DNA of 64,000 nt from JALYNX01 sp963749415. Its GTDB lineage: Bacteria; Actinomycetota; Acidimicrobiia; Spongiisociales; ZC4RG35. Below the pieces are notes generated by a model. The model searched no databases. It was not told the DNA's origin and saw only the letters and a program-made list of their open reading frames with translations. Position 1 is the first letter of the stretch; each line of letters opens with the position of its first letter. The stretch lies in contig CAVVMG010000001.1 of NCBI GenBank assembly GCA_963749415.1, forward strand, positions 2,480,001-2,544,000. Direction: 5' to 3'. A program made the translations under genes and the position numbers. Below are positions 61,728-64,000 of this stretch, piece by piece.

Positions 61728-63071
61728 TCAAGACCCGGCTAGTGCAAACAGTTGCCACTCACCATCGACACCTTTGAGGTGGTGCGACCCCCGATCCTCG
61801 AACCTGAAGTCAGAGCCCACCACGAGATCACGCACGGTCCTCGAGACCATCACCTCCGCAGGGGCGGCCTCGGCCATCACCCGGGCCGCGATGTGAACTC
61901 CGACGCCGGCGACATCCTCACCCCTCAGCTCGATCTCTCCGGCGTGCAGCCCAGCGCGCAACGTCAAACCGGCCCGGTCGAGCGAGGAGCACATGTCACC
62001 AGCGGCCAAAAGGCCGCGCCCGGGACCGTCGAAGAGAGCGAGCACTCCATCACCCGTGTTCTTGACCAGGCGACCGCCGTGTCGGGCGATCAGATCACTC
62101 GAAACGTGATCATGAAGTTGCAAGAGGCTCATCCACCGGGCATCGCCGCTTGCCTGGGCACGTTCGGTCGAGGCGACGATGTCTGTGAACAGGATCGTGG
62201 CCATCAGGCGCTCCGCAGCCCGGCGCTCGACCGCCAGCGGCTCGATCTCCGTGAGGAAACCGGTGATGGCGTCGATCAATGGATCGGTGTGGTCGAAGAA
62301 GAGATCGGCATCCCCTCCGGGGACTTCGACGTACCGGGCGCCGGGGATGTGCTCGGCCACAAACCGGTCGAGCTCCGCGGGTGCCCAGCGAAACTCGCGG
62401 CGATGGATGACAACCGTGGGCACCAGGATCGACGGAAGCAGATCACGGACGTCGGTTTCCGCCATGGCCTTCGAGTAAGCAAGCATGGCAGTGGGCGTGG
62501 CCATCGACCGCATATATCTCCGACCCCATTGCAGGTATCTCTCATCGGAGGCCCGACTGGGAAAGGACATTCCGATGAGTGTGTCGAGGTCCCAGGCGGA
62601 CATCGTCTGGGACCAGCCGGAGAGAGTTTCCTCGTCGAGCCCAATCGGGTAATCGACGTCCTGACGTGACCTCGCCGGTGAGTGCATGAGGATGAGGCCG
62701 GCAACAAGCTCGGGCGCGGTGGCTGCACCGAACATCGCCGGCGGCCCGCCGTCCTGCACCCCCAAGATGACCGCGCGCTCGCTCTCGGCAGCGTCCATGA
62801 CCGCATGGATCTCCGCCCAGCGGCTCTCTAGCGGGGGCAAGGCGTCGAGCGGGACCGCATCCGACCACCCCGTGCCCAGCCGGTCGAACATGATCAGTCG
62901 GCAGAAAGCGGCCAATCGCAGGTAGGGGGCACAGGTCTCGGGCATCGCCCAGATCGCGTCGAGGGTGGAGAACGAGCCACGGCTGATCACCAGATCGAGC
63001 GGCCCCTCCCCTAGGACCTGATAGGCGATGCGGTCGTTGCCGAGTCGGGCGTACCGCGTCTCCGTTTCCAT
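61728..63071 (-). CDS. Alpha/beta-hydrolase-like domain fused to class III cyclase
   Basis: The 447-residue protein has an N-terminal hydrolase fold (about 5-275: RIAYQVLGEGPLDLVISRGSFS, LIMFDRLGTGWSD, ELVAGLILMHSPA) and a C-terminal cyclase domain (about 288-447: ATILFTDIVASTERAQ with Asp297, KNTGDGVLALFDGPGRG with Asp341, VGVHIAARVMAEA). At the nucleophile elbow, where GxSxGG is expected, the sequence is GVQDGG, with Gln106 in place of Ser. The hydrolase part therefore looks inactive and may be a ligand sensor for the cyclase. Mycobacteria and relatives have similar hydrolase-cyclase fusions. Confidence 0.92.
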   Translation of the reverse strand: METETRYARLGNDRIAYQVLGEGPLDLVISRGSFSTLDAIWAMPETCAPYLRLAAFCRLIMFDRLGTGWSDAVPLDALPPLESRWAEIHAVMDAAESERAVILGVQDGGPPAMFGAATAPELVAGLILMHSPARSRQDVDYPIGLDEETLSGWSQTMSAWDLDTLIGMSFPSRASDERYLQWGRRYMRSMATPTAMLAYSKAMAETDVRDLLPSILVPTVVIHRREFRWAPAELDRFVAEHIPGARYVEVPGGDADLFFDHTDPLIDAITGFLTEIEPLAVERRAAERLMATILFTDIVASTERAQASGDARWMSLLQLHDHVSSDLIARHGGRLVKNTGDGVLALFDGPGRGLLAAGDMCSSLDRAGLTLRAGLHAGEIELRGEDVAGVGVHIAARVMAEAAPAEVMVSRTVRDLVVGSDFRFEDRGSHHLKGVDGEWQLFALAGS

Positions 63072-63120
63072 TGCCGGCGAGTGTAGGAAGCCGCGTGCCG
63101 GTACTCCCGAGCGGGAGTCG

Positions 63121-63783
63121 TCACTCCTCGTCCTGGTCCTTCTCCTCGAGGAAACGCTCGTACCGGGCCTGCTTGTCCTCGTCGCTCAGCGACCGAAAGG
63201 ACGACGTCGCCTTGGAGAGCCTGGCGAACATCTGCTGCGAACCAGACGCCGACTTGTCCCAGGTGGCGGTGTTGGCGGCCGAAAATCGCATCGAGGCCGC
63301 TTCGCTGAATGTTGCTTCGTCGACACCGAGAAAGGTGAACGCCCAGCCCCGGCCACGACGGGTCTCCACCAACCCGGCGACCGTCTTGAGGTCGAACTCC
63401 CGGCTGGCATTCTCGAATCCGTCGGTGACGATCAGCACCACCTGGTCCTCGATTGGCAGCCCGTCGTCGGCGCGAGCCAGGATTCCCTGATCGATGCGGG
63501 CAATCGTCCGGGCCACTGCGTCCAGCAACGGGGTGTTCCCTCGCGGGAGATATCGGGCTCCGTCGAGGTCGGGAGCGTCGGTGAGATCCTCACCATCGAT
63601 GAGGACCTCGAATGGATCCTGTCCATCGAACTGGATCAACGTGATTCGACCCCCGCCAGGGTGCTGACGCTGATCCGCCAGGAAGGTGTTGAAGCCGCCG
63701 ACGATGTCATCGGCGATGCTCGCCATCGAGCCGGATCGGTCGAGGACGACGGAGATGTGGATCGGGGTGGTGTGCTCACTCAT
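63121..63783 (-). CDS. VWA-domain protein
   Basis: The 220-residue protein starts at ATG 63783 and is a von Willebrand A domain: ISVVLDRSGSMASIADDIVGGFNTF with the MIDAS DxSxS motif (DRSGSM), then the second MIDAS Thr/Asp region (GNTPLLDAVARTI) and VVLIVTDGFENASRE. The C-terminus is helical and highly charged (SDEDKQARYERFLEEKDQDEE). It has no signal peptide, so it acts in the cytoplasm. VWA proteins bind metals and partner proteins. It diverges from a macro-domain gene 52 bases away. Confidence 0.92.
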   Translation of the reverse strand: MSEHTTPIHISVVLDRSGSMASIADDIVGGFNTFLADQRQHPGGGRITLIQFDGQDPFEVLIDGEDLTDAPDLDGARYLPRGNTPLLDAVARTIARIDQGILARADDGLPIEDQVVLIVTDGFENASREFDLKTVAGLVETRRGRGWAFTFLGVDEATFSEAASMRFSAANTATWDKSASGSQQMFARLSKATSSFRSLSDEDKQARYERFLEEKDQDEE

Positions 63784-63835
63784 GCCCCCACGATGCCAAC
63801 CGGGTGTGACAAATTCTCTGGCGTACCCTCGAGGG

Positions 63836-64000
63836 GTGACCACGATCACGGTCATCCAGGGGGACATCACCGGCCTCCAGATCGACGCCATCGTCAATGC
63901 GGCCAACCCCAGCCTGATGGGAGGAGGTGGAGTCGACGGGGCGATCCACAGTGTCGGGGGTCAGTCGATCCTCGCCGAATGCCGGGAGATAGTCCGCAAG
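63836..64000 (+). CDS. Macro-domain protein, N-terminal fragment
   Basis: The window ends inside this gene. From GTG 63836 the 55 codons give TITVIQGDITGLQIDAIVNAANPSLMGGGGVDGAI-like sequence (residues about 4-38), with the GDIT, VNAAN and GGGGVDGAI motifs of the ADP-ribose-binding macro domain. Such proteins remove ADP-ribose or O-acetyl-ADP-ribose. The 3-prime part is outside the window. Confidence 0.93.
   Translation, partial: MTTITVIQGDITGLQIDAIVNAANPSLMGGGGVDGAIHSVGGQSILAECREIVRK

Noticed and set aside
1..64000. tRNA, rRNA, riboswitch or transposon
   Set aside because: No cloverleaf, rRNA-like segment, known riboswitch core, transposase or terminal inverted repeat was recognised by eye; a covariance-model search would be needed to exclude small RNAs.

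Overview
The window is dense, high-GC bacterial chromosome. It most resembles an actinobacterium, possibly Acidimicrobiia; that placement is inference. Supporting traits are a CGAAC-N4-GTTCG SOS box, an F420-type LLM oxidoreductase, ATP-dependent DNA ligase and LigD-polymerase genes, a PspC protein, four class III adenylate/guanylate cyclases, frequent GTG and TTG starts, and many ATGA stop/start overlaps. No rRNA, tRNA, CRISPR array, transposase or prophage was seen. About 20 single-base frame breaks interrupt otherwise well-conserved genes, often near homopolymers. The sequence therefore looks like long-read-derived DNA with residual indels, and most 'broken' genes are probably intact in the organism.

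Region 1 (1-19.6 kb) is a catabolic and uptake island. It holds a polyamine-type ABC transporter (binding lipoprotein, two permeases, ATPase), an aldehyde dehydrogenase, a class III aminotransferase, a Rieske oxygenase, a GcvT-like folate-dependent enzyme with a PYROXD2-like flavoprotein, formyl-THF deformylase (purU), an NDP-forming acyl-CoA synthetase, an enoyl-CoA hydratase and an acyl-CoA dehydrogenase. Four 18-bp operator-like sites (CCTGAA-N6-TTCAGG) lie before four different transcription units and beside a TetR gene. They suggest one regulon for import and breakdown of an amine, probably N-methylated. A WYL-type regulator, a GNAT gene and a small ORF sit inside the island with their own palindrome.

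Region 2 (19.6-33.6 kb) is a signalling region. It has two ECF-like sigma operons, each with a partner gene, two paralogous small membrane proteins, a terminator followed by a 71-bp tandem repeat, a TPR-CHAT (caspase-like) protease with an intact His/Cys dyad, and a divergent subtilisin-like lipoprotein protease. The CHAT and subtilase genes share an intergenic region with mirrored GGAAAC elements. This sigma-CHAT-subtilase module is the best candidate for a poorly described system. Beta-propeller lipoproteins, an EamA transporter, a CGNR-type regulator and a TPR protein follow.

Region 3 (33.6-46.8 kb) carries an MMPL exporter with its divergent TetR and operator, a TPR-cyclase, a diaminopropionate ammonia-lyase-like gene, an SRPBCC-DUF1992-LLM-LtrA operon, and the Lon protease.

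Region 4 (46.8-64 kb) carries a PAS / metallo-beta-lactamase / PEP-mutase operon, a tandem GNAT, LigB and the LigD polymerase domain, an alcohol dehydrogenase, PspC, SOS-controlled dinB, a BBE flavoprotein, three more cyclase proteins (membrane, cyclase-ATPase-TPR, hydrolase-cyclase), a VWA protein and the start of a macro-domain protein. Only one stretch over 300 bases (23,805-24,225) lacks a gene.
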